Shown here piece by piece: positions 11,816 to 22,374 of a stretch of 64,000 bases of DNA. The notes below the pieces were generated by a model. It did no database searches and had not been told where the DNA came from. It saw only the letters and a list, made by a program, of their open reading frames with translations. The position numbers were made by a program, and so were the translations under genes. The DNA is from Megalobrama amblycephala (taxonomy: Eukaryota > Chordata > Actinopteri > Cypriniformes > Xenocyprididae), in assembly GCF_018812025.1 (NCBI RefSeq), contig NC_063049.1:15519734-15583733 (forward strand), read 5' to 3'. Position 1 is the stretch's first letter. Each line of letters opens with the position of its first letter.

Positions 11816-13124
11816 TCAAGTCAAGTCAAGTCAAATTTATTTATATAGCGCTTTTTACAATTGGTAATTGTTTCAAAGCAGCTTTACATATTAGAAGCAC
11901 AGAAAAAAGGGAAGTGGTTAAAAATAAGCTGTACAAACAAGCGTGGTAATATGTAACATATACAAGATGGTGCTACATTAAGCCAATGTCGGCTGACTCC
12001 CAGGGGTGGAAAAAACCCCCTAGGAGAAAAACCCAGCGTGCTAACACTGGGGAAAAAAGTCCTAGGAGGGAAAAAACCCCTTGGAAGATATATATAATAT
12101 ATGTAAATGGATATGGATATCAAAATCTGAATTATACATTTTTATTATAGAGATTAAAAATAGATTATATATAAATATATGTAAGCGGATACGGAGATTT
12201 AAAAATCTGAATTATAGATGCAGCCAGAACTGGATCTGTAGGCCCATTGTCTCCTGGGCTACGTTGTAGTCAGGTCCAGACACAGGTTCTCCATCTGATC
12301 TGGATACGGCCTGGATCCAGCACCCGGCAAACCTCAGGATAAGCAGAGAGACAGATATTAGCGTAGATGCCATTCTTATTCTGATGTACATGTATATCTA
12401 GTGTTATAGGAAATGTTCTCGGTTCCGGCCGACCTAATTATTGCAGCGTAACAATCCTTTAACGGATTTGAAAAATGTTAATGTATTGATAATGTGTTAT
12501 GTGTATGCAAGAGCAAAGAGATGTGTTTTTAGTCTAGATTTAAACTGACAGAGTGTGTCTGCTTCCCGAACAATGCTAGGAAGATTGTTCCAGAGTTTAG
12601 GTGCTAAATAGGAAAAGGATCTGCCGCCTTCAGTTGATTTTGATATTCTGGGTATTATCAACTGGCCTGAATTCTGAGATCGCAATAGACGTGAAGGACT
12701 ATAATGCACCAAGAGCTCGCTTAGATATTGGGGAGCTAAACCATTTAGAGCTTTATAAGGAAGTAGCAAGATTTTAAAGTCTATACGATGTTTAATAGGG
12801 AGCCAATGTAATGTTGACAGAACTGGGCTAATATGGTCATACTTTCTGGTTCTAGTAAGAACTCTAGCTGCCGCATTTTGGACCAACTGTAGTCTGTTTA
12901 AAAGCCGAGCAGAACAACCACCCAGTAGAGCGTTACAATAATCTAGTCTTGAGGTCATGAATGCATGAACCAACTGTTCCGCATTTGTCATTGAGAGCAT
13001 ATGTCGTAATTTAGATATATTTTTTAGATGGAAGAAGGCGGTTTTACAGATACTAGAAACATGACTTTCAAATGAAAGATTGGTATCAAAGAGCACACCC
13101 AGGTTCCTAACTGAGGACGAAGGT
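11816..13124 (-). mobile_element. 5'-truncated I-like LINE
   Basis: Inserted in the LTR. The 3' end, on the left in plus coordinates, is a short tandem GTCAA repeat, as in I-clade LINEs. Next come a 3' UTR with TTTATTTATATAGCGC (11837) and the C-terminal part of ORF2. The 5' part of ORF2, with endonuclease and reverse transcriptase core, is missing through truncation. Confidence 0.7.
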
Positions 13125-13130
13125 TTAGAG
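12497..13130 (-). pseudogene. LINE ORF2 C-terminal fragment
   Basis: The minus frame carries S-S-V-R-N-L-G-V-L-F-D, S-R-L-D-Y-C-N-A-L-L, Q-N-A-A-A-R-V-L-T, L-H-W-L-P-I-K and L-W-N-N-L-P-S. This is the conserved tail of fish I/Rex/L2-type ORF2 proteins, downstream of the reverse transcriptase palm. It is open for about 210 codons to its stop at 12497. Reading upstream of about 13130 belongs to the LTR and is not LINE sequence. Confidence 0.75.
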
Positions 13131-13357
13131 GTAACGAAAGTGCACGTAACAATTACAACAAACCACAACTGAGGACAGAAACAACTGAGACTAAATAGAC
13201 AGACACTAATGAACAAACACAAAACAGCTGAGTGCAATGAACAAGGATAATGAGTCCAGGAGTGAATTATGGGAAATGCAGTTCAGACAGTGACAAAAGT
13301 CCATGTTGGAGTGCCCTCTGGTGGCTAAACGGGGCACTCCAACTCATGATCATGACA

Positions 13358-13372
13358 GTACCCCCTCCTTAC
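13358..13372 (-). other. Polypurine tract
   Basis: Plus strand GTACCCCCTCCTTAC directly after the left LTR, that is a purine-rich AGGAGGGGG run on the minus strand, in the position of a plus-strand primer. It supports minus orientation of the element. Confidence 0.6.
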
Positions 13373-13850
13373 GGAGCGGCTACCAGACGCTCCATGAGAA
13401 AAAAAAAAAGAAAAAAAAACCCCCACAACTCTCAGGAGGGAGGTGGACTGGAGGAGGACCAGGGGGAGGGACGGCGGGCCAGGACCAGAGCCCCCAACCG
13501 AAGGCCAGGGGGGAGCCGGAGGAACAGACCACGGGGGCTCTAAGAAGGTCGGGGTCCTGGCTGAATGCCAGGGCGGCGCTGGAGGAACTGACAAGGCGGG
13601 TTCCCTGGGGTCTGGAGTCCTGGCTGGTTGCCAGGGTGGCGCTGGAGGAACTGACCAGGCGGGTTCCAGCGGTTCAGACGGCCGGGGCAGTGGCAGCAGG
13701 GCAGAAAGCCTGGACGACGGCGGCAGGGCAGGCGGCCTGGGCGGCGGCGGCGGCAGGGCAGGCGGCAGGGCTGGCCAAGGGTACTCCGTGGTCGTATCAA
13801 GGAGAGCGGGCAGCTTGGTGACGGCCTCCGTGGCCGTATCAGGGAGAGCG

Positions 13851-14240
13851 GGCTGCTCCGGCTGCTCTGGGGCGACAGCAGGCTGCTCCGGCTGCTCTGG
13901 GGCGACAGCAGGCTGCTCCGGCTGCTCTGGGGCGACAGCAGGCTGCTCCGGCTGCTCTGGGGCGACAGCAGGCTGCTCCGGCTGCTCTGGGGCGACAGCA
14001 GGCTGCTCCGGCTGCTCTGGGGCGACAGCAGGCTGCTCCGGCTGCTCTGGGGCGACAGCAGGCTGCTCCGGCTGCTCTGGGGCGACAGCAGGCTGCTCCG
14101 GCTGCTCTGGGGCGACAGCAGGCTGCTCCGGCTGCTCTGGGGCGACAGCAGGCTGCTCCGGCTGCTCTGGGGCGACAGCAGGCTGCTCCGGCTGCTCTGG
14201 GGCGACAGCAGGCTGCTCCGGCTGCTCTGGGGCGACAGCG
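13851..14240. repeat. 30-bp minisatellite, 13 units
   Basis: Thirteen head-to-tail copies of a 30-bp unit beginning GGCTGCTCCGGCTGCTCTGG, virtually identical. The length is a multiple of three and the unit is stop-free in several frames, which creates long spurious ORFs on both strands. On the minus strand one frame gives the decapeptide A-V-A-P-E-Q-P-E-Q-P. It lies between the gag ORF and the polypurine tract of the LTR element. Confidence 0.95.
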
Positions 14241-14283
14241 GCCTTGGGCTGGCAGACTGCTCCAAAGTCCATAGAGCTTGAGT

Positions 14284-14937
14284 TCATCCTCCACGTGCGC
14301 AGAACAGCCAAAACATAAAAGGTGAACACAGCCCTCTGGGCCAAGACAGGACTAACCAGGACAGCAGGCTGCTCTGGAGCGGGCTCACTGGCTGGAGCGG
14401 GCTCACTGGCTGGAGCGGGCTCTGGGGAGGCCTCCGGGTCTTGAGGGATGGAAGCCTTCCTCCTCCTCTTCCTCTTTTTAGATGTGGAAGCGGAGACTCA
14501 GTGCCCACCTCCTCTGAGGCCTCTGGAGCGGACTCACGGGCTGGAGCTGGCTTTGGAGCGGACTTGCTGGCTGGTGCGGGCTCACGGGCTGGAGAGGATT
14601 CCCAGACTTGAGCGGATTGATGGACTGGAGGGGGTGCTGGAGGTAATCGAACCTGTCCAATCTTATGCAGATGCAGGTACTTAGAGAAATTCCAGAAACT
14701 TAGATCTCCCACAAACTCCATCTCCCATTGCGGCAGGAGTTCATCAAGACATAGGTTAAATATGTCCCTGAGGACCAAATCAGGGAGATTAAACTTCTCC
14801 GCCCGCGACCAAAATCGTTGGGTGAATTTGCACACCTCCATACCCCTCTGCCGAAGCTCAGCCAAATCTTGGGGACTGCTCCCACTTCCCCGTGTGCTGG
14901 ACGGTGGCCGGACTCTCCTGCTGCTGGATCCTTGCAT
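14284..14937 (-). CDS. Gag-like protein of non-autonomous LTR element
   Basis: A 217-codon minus ORF starting next to the 5' LTR. Residues about 25-100 are predicted helical, with F-T-Q-R-F-W-S-R-A-E-K-F, L-R-D-I-F-N-L-C-L-D-E-L and F-S-K-Y-L-H-L. This arrangement resembles the gag (retrotransposon capsid) domain and is paralleled in the second gag-only element (32259-33056). The C-terminal half is rich in Pro, Ala, Glu and Lys (A-R-E-P-A-P-A-type repeats) with a basic R-G-R-G-G-G segment. Expected role is RNA packaging in a particle, with enzymes supplied in trans. No nucleocapsid CCHC knuckle is visible. Confidence 0.55.
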   Translation of the reverse strand: MQGSSSRRVRPPSSTRGSGSSPQDLAELRQRGMEVCKFTQRFWSRAEKFNLPDLVLRDIFNLCLDELLPQWEMEFVGDLSFWNFSKYLHLHKIGQVRLPPAPPPVHQSAQVWESSPAREPAPASKSAPKPAPARESAPEASEEVGTESPLPHLKRGRGGGRLPSLKTRRPPQSPLQPVSPLQPVSPLQSSLLSWLVLSWPRGLCSPFMFWLFCARGG

Positions 14938-14950
14938 TGGTGGTTTGTTC

Positions 14951-15253
14951 TGTCACGGTGCACACAAGAACAAGATGTTAAGGATCCAGTTGCAGCATTT
15001 ATTGTAGGGTAATCCAAAAGTCAGAGGTAACGAAAGTGCACGTAACAATTACAACAAACCACAACTGAGGACAGAAACAACTGAGACTAAATAGACAGAC
15101 ACTAATGAACAAACACAAAACAGCTGAGTGCAATGAACGAGGATAATGAGTCCAGGAGTGAATTATGGGAAATGCAGTTCAGACAGTGACAAAAGTCCAT
15201 GTTGGAGTGCCCTCTGGTGGCTAAACGGGGCACTCCAACTCATGATCATGACA
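14951..15253 (-). repeat. 5' LTR (in element sense) of the gag-only element
   Basis: 303 bp, TG...CA ends. It matches the outer parts of 11681-13357 almost base for base, apart from the LINE and an additional short segment in the left copy. No canonical tRNA primer site is obvious next to it. Confidence 0.8.
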
Positions 15254-15725
15254 CCCTGGTCCTGGAGAACCCCCATGTGTCACCCTATAAACAAACCCAT
15301 CTGTTTCAACTCATCAGCTCCTTAGTAAAACCCCCAAGGCCTCAGATGTGTGTTTCACATTAGAGAGATATCAAAAATGTGCAGTGTTTGGGGTAGGCTA
15401 CTCCAGAACTAAGGTTGGGAAATACTGTAATAGCTTGTAATTACAGACCTTCAGACTGAAGGCCATTTAGTTGATCCCGATAAGTGTTCATTGTCAGACG
15501 TTTAGCCAATGGTCCCTGAGAGTGGCGTCTGTGGCTAAGACTAATAATTACTATGTTCAGACGAGATGAATATGCTTTCCTCACCATACCTCAATTAACA
15601 TTTTGTGCTTTTTGTTTTTATAATTTTTAATTTAGTCATTTTAACTTCTGCTTTAAAATTGTAAGTAATAGGTTGTTTTTTGGTTTAGAATGTAATGTTT
15701 ATATTTTAATAATTGATGTCTAGAG

Positions 15726-15923
15726 CAGTGTTTCCCAACCACATTCCTGGAGGCCCACCAACACTGCACATTTTGCATGTCTCCTCCTCATTTAAACACA
15801 CCTGATTAGGGTTATCAGCTCATTAGTAGTGACTCAAAGATCTAAAATGGGTGTGTCAGACAAAGGAGACATGCAAAATGTGCAGTGTTGGTGGGCCTCC
15901 AGGAATGTGGTTGGTAACCACTG
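15726..15923. mobile_element. hAT-type MITE with perfect 8-bp duplication
   Basis: 198 bp. Ends CAGTGTTTCCCAACCACATT and AATGTGGTTGGTAACCACTG are inverted and near-identical. Target duplication GTCTAGAG is perfect (15718-15725 and 15924-15931). The internal arms stay complementary over the CCTGGAGGCCCACCAACACT block. No ORF. Confidence 0.9.
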
Positions 15924-15931
15924 GTCTAGAG

Positions 15932-17630
15932 CATAGCCAACACAGATACATTCACTATATTTGGTTCATAGCATTTTCTTTGCACATTGTTTGGAGAACA
16001 ACATTGGGCATGTATGTGAAACATTTCCTAAAATAATGGATTAAAATAAATTTTGGATTTTCCATTCGATTATTCAAAGAATCAATTAATTTGCAGCCCT
16101 ATAATCTTACAAATGGAAACATTTTCAGTCCGCTGGCAATATGTCCGTCTCACAAAATATATGAATGGGGCCATACAGTACATGCAAGAAAGCCCTCTAC
16201 ACAGCTGAAGGAATTCTGCATAAAGGAATGGGAAACATTTTGGAAGAAAGATACTTAATAGCTATTTGTGAGTGAACTTTGTTTCAAATTAAATTCTACA
16301 ATTTTCTTGGTGTATCTTTCTTTCAAAAAAAAATTTAGAATTTAATTTGAAACAAAGTTCACTCACAAATGGCTATTAAATTTAATAAAAAATTACAAAG
16401 AAACAGCAAGTAATTTTGACGTGGAAAGACTTTTTTTTGTAAAATGTACAACAAATGTGTTATTTGTTGTCACTTTCATCCTTCAATACTGTCCAAATTC
16501 AAGTATCATTATGTCCACATATTCAACATATGGACAAAGGACACATTTCATGGGGTGTACTTACATATTCACATCACTGTAAGTCAAGTGTGCATCAGTG
16601 TGATAAGCTTTATATAGGCGCCAACCAGCTTAAAAACTGTCAGGTGTGATAATTCACAGACCACAGGGAAGCAGCTGCTTATCAACAGCCGTTAATAGAT
16701 ATGGAATCACAAGTAGATAGAAAGAATGAAAGAATGTGTCCTTAAAACATCAAGGTCTACTGCAGCAACTAAACAGCAATAAAACAAAAGCCTGCGCATT
16801 ATTCATGAAGCAAGATCTCAAGTCTTTAAAAAATACATTGTTATAAAAACTATTGCCTTAAACTGAATTTATCTTTAATGTGTCTTTTGATTTACCAAAT
16901 GCTTAAATGCACAGTATCTGTTGCTGAAAATTTATCTTATGACTACTCAGCTGACAAGTCCATTTTACTTTTTTTTTTTTAAGAAATGACCACCTGTTCT
17001 GTTTGTTCATTTCCTTTACCAAATACTGTTTTAACTTCTGGTTGAAGTATAATTTGGTTATTTGAAGAGAAGTTTAGAGTCCTTCACTTTGTTCTGTCCA
17101 TTTTTCTAGGTACTGATGAAGTACTTCAAAGCCAAGCAAATTAGCAATACTTTAATAAATGTAAGTTTACATAACTGAAGGTCATTTTGATGCCGTTAGA
17201 TTTCAGCTGTGTATCAGTAATGTTAAACCTCTTAGTCTGTTTGACAACAATTAAAGCTTGACTCAGCAACCCGGTTTGTTGCTAGTAAACTATTTGTAAT
17301 ATAAACATTTAAATAAAACCGAATTTAAGGCTGGAATTCAACCAAAGACATTTACTCACTCTTATGTTTCCCATTGTTTGTTTGAAGATGACTTTGGTTA
17401 CTTTATTTTTGCAGTATAAGGTGCACATTAGGCGGAATTAAAAAGACACCAAGAATTCTTTCTTTTATTTATTTACAGATATCTATTTCATTTTCTCACC
17501 TTTTGTCTCTGGGTTCATGGCTTTAGCATGGTTCCGGGGGTGGGGGTTTAAGAGGATGTGCAGCCTTCCTGTTCCCTATTTTATCCTATCCTGAAGGATT
17601 ATGGGTAGTGTAGGCATCTTCTAACTAGCC
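15932..17630. other. Intergenic, no gene
   Basis: AT-rich; no exon-like segment found. It contains the inverted repeat at 16257-16377. Scattered poly-A/T runs only. Confidence 0.5.
16257..16377. repeat. Long hairpin, about 42-bp arms
   Basis: The left arm 16257-16298 (begins AATAGCTATTTGTGAGTG) and right arm 16336-16377 (ends CACTCACAAATGGCTATT) are complementary, with one mismatch seen, around a 37-base spacer. No target duplication was found. Confidence 0.85.
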
Positions 17631-17743
17631 AGTGTGAGCAGGGGAGGTCTTTATTTTACTAGGTGTGATCAAATTTGTAACGGTGCTGCGCAGACCGATT
17701 GGTTTATGACATCAAAGTACCAAGAGAGTGATTTGAAAGCATA

Positions 17744-18652
17744 CAGTACAGTCCAAAAGTTTGGAACCACTAAGATTTTTAATGTTTCGTCTGCTCACCA
17801 AGGCTACATTTATTTAATTAAAAATACAGTAAAAAACAGTAATATTGTGAAATATTATTACAACTTAAAATAACATAATATATATTTCACAAAGTAATTT
17901 ATTCCTGTGATGCAAAGCTGAATTTTCAGCATCATTACTCCAGTCTTCAGTGTCACATGATCCTTCAGAAATCATTCTAATATGCTGATTTGCTGCTCAA
18001 GAAACATTTATGATTATTTTCAATGTTGAAAACAGTTGTGTACTTTTTTTTTTCAGGATTCCTTGATGAATAGAAAGTTCAAAAGAACAGCATTTATCTG
18101 AAATACAAAGCTTCTGTAGCATTATACACTACCGTTCAAAAGTTTGGGGTCAGTAAGAATTTTTATTTTTTTGAAAAGAAATTAAAGAAATGAATACTTT
18201 TATTCAGCAAGGATGCATTAAATCAGTCAAAAGTGGCAGTAAAGACATTTATAATGTTACAAAAGATTAGATTTCAGATAAACACTGTTCTTTTGAACTT
18301 TCTATTCATCAAATAATCCTGAAAAAAAATATTGTACACAAATATTTTGTACAATTGTACACATTAAATGTTTCTTGAGCAGCAGATCAGCATATTAGAA
18401 TGATTTCTGAAGGATCATGTGACACTGAAGACTGGAGTAATGATGCTGAAAATTCAGCTTTGCCATCACAGGAATAAATTACTTTGTGAAATATATTCAA
18501 ATAGAATAGTTATTTTAAATTGTAATAATATTTCACAACATTACTGTTTTTTACTGTATTTTTAATTAAATAAATGTAGCCTTGGTGAGCAGACAAAACT
18601 TCTTTTAAAAACATTAAAAATCTTAGTGGTTCCAAACTTTTGGACTGTACTG
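17744..18652. mobile_element. Mariner/Tc1-type foldback element
   Basis: Ends CAGTACAGTCCAAAAGTTTG and CAAACTTTTGGACTGTACTG, flanked by TA on both sides. Long internal inverted arms include TTCAGCATCATTACTCCAG and its complement. Near 18127 there is a further Tc1-like end (ACTACCGTTCAAAAGTTTGG), so the copy is composite. No transposase frame. It sits in the loop of a weaker outer palindrome whose arms contain GCGCAGACCGATTGG (17691) and its complement (19004). Confidence 0.8.
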
Positions 18653-19350
18653 TATATGAAGCTGTCTGCTCTCACGGTACTATGATGTCAAACACCGATT
18701 GGTCATCATGATTTTTCAACATATTTTTTTGATCCTGGAACAACATTCCTACACAAAATGTAGTCCTAACCCTATCCCTTACCTCTAATCCTACCCATAA
18801 GTTTTCACTAAAATCTGAGGGGAATGATAGGTGAATGATACTGATGTAGACACACCTAACCCTGGTTGTAAGCCTAAACTTGACATAAACTGTAAACTTG
18901 TCCCTCAAATCTGATTGGTTGACTGGAATGTTGCTCCAGGATCAACAAAGATGTTGATCCAGGAACATGTTGTACTTGGTGAAACCACGTTCACCTAACA
19001 CTGATCGGTCTGCGCAGTCCCGCTTCAAGTCGAACACACCTATTGCGTGTGTATATTTTGAATGTTGTATGTGGAAATGTATAGCTTATTATTTCTGGTA
19101 TTTTTGATAATATTGATGTTAAAGGTCATTTTGAATTTTATTGTCAATTGTTAAGTTTATTTATGTACATTTATGTGAATTTCATTTCTCTTTGTAATGT
19201 TAACTGGTTTGACCCCTGGCGTAGAAATGGTTCATTCTGTCTGTTTGAAGTTAGTTCTGGAGAGGGACGTCCGTGAGGAGGGTCAGAGATGGTGTTTCTG
19301 TTTTCTGACGTTAAACTATATAGGGCTGCTGAATGCTCGAATCTGGCTGA
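18653..19350. repeat. Right arm of outer palindrome and unassigned DNA
   Basis: 18660-19020 contains sequence complementary to 17680-17735 and the internally inverted TTGATCCTGGAACAACATTCC / GAATGTTGCTCCAGGATCAA pair (18729 and 18926). Probably an older foldback element. The rest shows nothing. Confidence 0.45.
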
Positions 19351-19354
19351 CGAA

Positions 19355-19850
19355 CGTTCTAAGGTGTGCAATTATTAGCTAAAGTAGTTCTAGGCAGGTC
19401 TTGACCGCATTACAGTTCCATATCACTTTGCCAAATGATTTCAGTTTTTTCAGTAGGTCCTAAAGCTTGCAACCATAAAAGAAACAAAACCCACAACAAC
19501 ACCTGCAAAGCAAATAAATATATTAAACAACAGGATAAAAACAACAAATTATTGTCATGGTTTTTAACACAAAATACATTTTATTGTGTCCTGAAAGCAA
19601 CTCTATCTCACTCAAACGCACACACACAGCACGGACAGGACACACATTTACACAGAAACGTGTTGTCAGTGCTGTGCTGACAAATTAATCAGTAAAATAA
19701 TTTAGCAATTTAAAAGCTATCTGATATTTCTCACCAAGGCAGCGAGGTAATAACTGTGTGGTTCTTGAGGTAGATAAACTCAGTTTCGCTATTAGTAGAG
19801 ACACTGCTGCCATAAGACGCAGACTAGGCTAATTCACATATGCTTATTCT
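19355..19850. repeat. Dispersed repeat shared with 34188-34720
   Basis: Same order and orientation as 34188-34720: AAGTAGTTCTAGGCAGG, TTCCATATCACTT, ACAACAAATTATTGTCATGG and GCGAGGTAATAACTGTGTGG. The two copies differ by many substitutions and small indels. No ORF or clear inverted ends. Family unknown to me. Confidence 0.7.
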
Positions 19851-19948
19851 CTCAATTCAATTCAAATTCAAAATTGCTTTATTGGCATTACTGTAAATCA
19901 TACAATATTGCCAAAGCATACATAAAACAATAATAAAAAACATCTCTA

Positions 19949-21500
19949 CAGGTGCTGGTCATATAATTAGAATATCATGAAAAAGTTCATTTTTTTATTG
20001 TAAATTATTTTTAAAAATGAAACTTTCATATATTCTAGATTCCCTACATGTAAAGTAAAACATTTCAAAAGTTTTTTTTTTTTTAAATTTTGATGATTAG
20101 AGCGTACAGCTAATGAAAGTCCAAAATCCAGTATCTCAAAATATTAGAATATTTCCTAAGATCAATCAAAAAATGGATTTTCAAAACAGAAAAGTTCAAG
20201 TTCTTTAAAGTATGTTCATTTGTGCACTCAATACTTGGTCGGCAGCACATATTACAGCAAATGACTTGCTCCTAGCACAAATTACAGCATCGTTGCAGTG
20301 TGGCATGGAAGTGATCAGCCTGTGGCACTGCTGAGGCACTATTGAGCCTTCAGATCATCTGTATATTGTTGGATCGACTGTTTCTCATCTTTCTCTTGAA
20401 AATATCCCATAGATTCAGGGCTCAGGCATGTTGGCTGGCCAATAAAACACAGTAATATCAGTAATATCATGGTCAGCAAACCACTTGGAAGTGGTTTTTG
20501 CACTGTGGGCAGGTGCTAAAGTCCTGCTGGAAAAGGAAATCAGCATCTCCATAAAGCTTGTCAGCAGATGGAAGCATAAAGTGCTCCAAAATCTCCTGGA
20601 AGATGGCTGCATTGACTTTGCACTTGATAAAACACAATGGACCAACACCAGCAGATGTCACGGCCCCCCAAATCATTACTAACTTCAGAAACTTCACACT
20701 AGACTTCAAGCAGCTTGGATTCTGTGCCTCTCCAGTCTTCCTTCAGACTCTGGGACCATGATTTCAACATGAAATGCAAAATTTACTTTTATCTGAAAAG
20801 AGGACTTTCAACCACTGTTCACTGTCCAGTTCTTTTTCTCCTTAGCCCAGGTAAGATGCTTCTGACGTTGTTTCTGTTTCAGAAGTGGCTTGGTAGTCCT
20901 TTTCCTGAAGATGTCCGAGTGTGGTGACTCTTGATGCGCTGACTCCGGCTTCATTCGACTCATTGTGAAGCTCTCCCAAGTGTTTGAATCAGCTTTACTT
21001 GACAGTATTCTCAAGCTGGCGGTCATCCCTGTTGCTTTTGCACCTGTGCCTACCCAATTTCTTCCTTCTAGTCAACTTTGCATTTAATATGCTTTGATAC
21101 ATCACTCTGTAAACAGCCACCACATTCAGTAATGACCATCTGTGACTTACTCTCTTTGTGGAGGGTGTCAATGATTGTCTCCTGGACCATTGCCATGTCA
21201 GCAGTCTTCCCCATTAGTGTGGTTACAAAGAACAAGAGATACCCGGAATTTATACTGTAGGGATGGTCATTTAATGAAACTCAAATGTAAATATTCTAAT
21301 ATTTTGAGATACTGGATTTTGGACTTTCATTAGCTGTATGCTCTAATCAACAATTAAAAAAAAAAAAAAAAAAAAAACTTTTGAAATGTTTTACTTTACA
21401 TGTAGGGAATCTAGTATAAATGAAAGTTTCATTTTTTAAAATAATTTACAATAAAAAAATGAACTTTTTCACAATATTCTAATTATATGACCAGCACCTG
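19949..21500 (-). mobile_element. Complete Tc1-like transposon, decayed
   Basis: 1552 bp, flanked by TA on both sides. Inverted terminal repeats of about 200 bp begin CAGGTGCTGGTCATATAATT, with the match at 21481-21500. The arms include AATGAAAGTCCAAAATCCAG at the left and its complement at about 21310. One transposase relic on the minus strand fills the interior. Confidence 0.9.
20216..21214 (-). pseudogene. Tc1 transposase, frameshifted
   Basis: Reads from an ATG at 21214 (M-G-K-T-A-D-M) to about 20216. Blocks recognised, in shifted frames: L-H-K-E near the N-terminus (helix-turn-helix region); L-T-W-A-K-E-K-K-N-W-T-V (20808-21026); V-M-I-W-G-A-V-T-S-A-G and A-D-F-L-F-Q-Q-D (20473-20709); and W-P-A-N with N-P-E-P in place of the usual S-P-D-L (20415-20648). 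Stops and at least two frameshifts prevent a full DDE protein, so it is inactive. Confidence 0.85.
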
Positions 21501-21945
21501 TATAATAGAAGAAAATAATATCAAATATTTTAACATAACTTAAACTTGAAGTTACAGTGTAACAAATTAGAACATGTCTGAACATTTGACACCACAGTGG
21601 TTAAACAAATATATACACACACACGTACTGAGGGTCACTGTTGTGGACGGTAGGGAAACACACCAAGATCAGACACACACATTCCACACGTTCACCTGCT
21701 GTCTCTCAGGCTGTGGCACGTCCACATGTATCTCACAGCCAGTGCTGCTGTCTGTCCCTCTCCTAATATTAACTTTATTTGTCCTACTTCACTCATGGCT
21801 GTAAAGTTCTTTATTGAGTTGCTGAATTTGGTGAAGTAGAGATCTCTAATAGGAGTGTATTTTTGCATTACCATGGTCTGGCATCAATTATTCCTCACTT
21901 AATGACCGTAAGCAGTGTCTCCTGCCTGTTGGTCTGGTAATGTCC

Positions 21946-21948
<3 letters not shown>

Positions 21949-21996
<48 letters not shown>
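21949..21996. repeat. (TA)n microsatellite
   Basis: Uninterrupted TA repeat of about 24 units. Confidence 0.95.
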
Positions 21997-21997
<1 letters not shown>

Positions 21998-22068
21998 CAA
22001 TTTTAGAAAAAAATAAAATAAAATCATCATCATCAAAAAAAAAAAAAAAAACAGAACAGAACTACACT

Positions 22069-22291
22069 ATGGCCCCGTTTCACAGATACGGTTTAGATTT
22101 TAGCCAGGATTAGGCCTTAGTTCGATTAGGGCATTTAGGTAGCTTTTTATAAACATTTTTTATAAAAATATTGATGTGCAACAATGGCACTGATATATTT
22201 TAAGACATGTCAGTCCAATTGCTTTCAGTTAAAACAGCTCAGTCATGCATTTTAGTCTGGGACTAAGCTTAAACCTTGAAACCAGGGGAAT
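22069..22291. mobile_element. Palindromic MITE-like repeat
   Basis: The left end GGCCCCGTTTCACAGATACGG with TTAGCCAGGATTAGGCCTTAG is mirrored at the right by TAGTCTGGGACTAAGC and CTTGAAACCAGGGG. This is a common fish repeat layout. Target duplication not resolved. Confidence 0.5.
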
Positions 22292-22374
22292 AAATCCCAA
22301 GAGTAAAATGTCTCCTATTTCACCGTAATCACTGAAATACACTTAAAATGAAATTCCTGCATACAAAGGATGAA

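Larger units (their letters stand above)
11681..13357 (-). repeat. 3' LTR interrupted by a LINE
   Basis: Bases 11681-11815 and about 13125-13357 together match the right LTR. The LINE lies between. The segment between AAAAGTCA and the LINE (about 11755-11815) has no counterpart in the right LTR, showing a deletion in one copy or an addition in the other. Confidence 0.75.
11681..15253 (-). mobile_element. Gag-only LTR retrotransposon carrying a LINE in one LTR
   Basis: The right LTR is 14951-15253 (303 bp, TGTCACGGTG...ATCATGACA). The left LTR is 11681-13357, inflated by a LINE insertion and by about 60 bp not present in the right LTR. Flanks CCTTG / CCCTG are a near-perfect 5-bp duplication. 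A polypurine tract, read on the minus strand, abuts the left LTR (13358-13372), so the element runs on the minus strand. The interior holds one gag-like ORF and a 13-unit minisatellite. No protease, reverse transcriptase or integrase is present, so it is non-autonomous. Confidence 0.8.
11662..15427. mobile_element. hAT-type MITE split by an LTR element
   Basis: The left part (11662-11680) reads CAGGTGGTTTCCAACC. The right part (15254-15427) resumes at CCCTGGTCCTGGAGAAC and ends AAGGTTGGGAAATACTG, the inverted match of the left end. Flanks GTAATAGT and GTAATAGC suggest an 8-bp target duplication with one change, as expected for hAT. Without the 3.6-kb insert the MITE is about 190 bp. Confidence 0.6.
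19857..21945 (-). repeat. Non-LTR tail region split by a Tc1 element
   Basis: AATTCAATTCAAATTC followed by TTGCTTTATTGGCATTAC (about 19870) resembles a LINE 3' tail read on the minus strand. The presumed continuation (21503-21945), with CTGTCTCTCAGGCTGTGGCACG, lies beyond the Tc1 insertion. No coding part recognised. Confidence 0.4.

Noticed and set aside
13325..14344. 339-codon ORF and its companions on both strands
   Set aside because: They exist because the 30-bp minisatellite is stop-free in several frames. None has a domain outside the array, and the gag-like ORF uses another frame.
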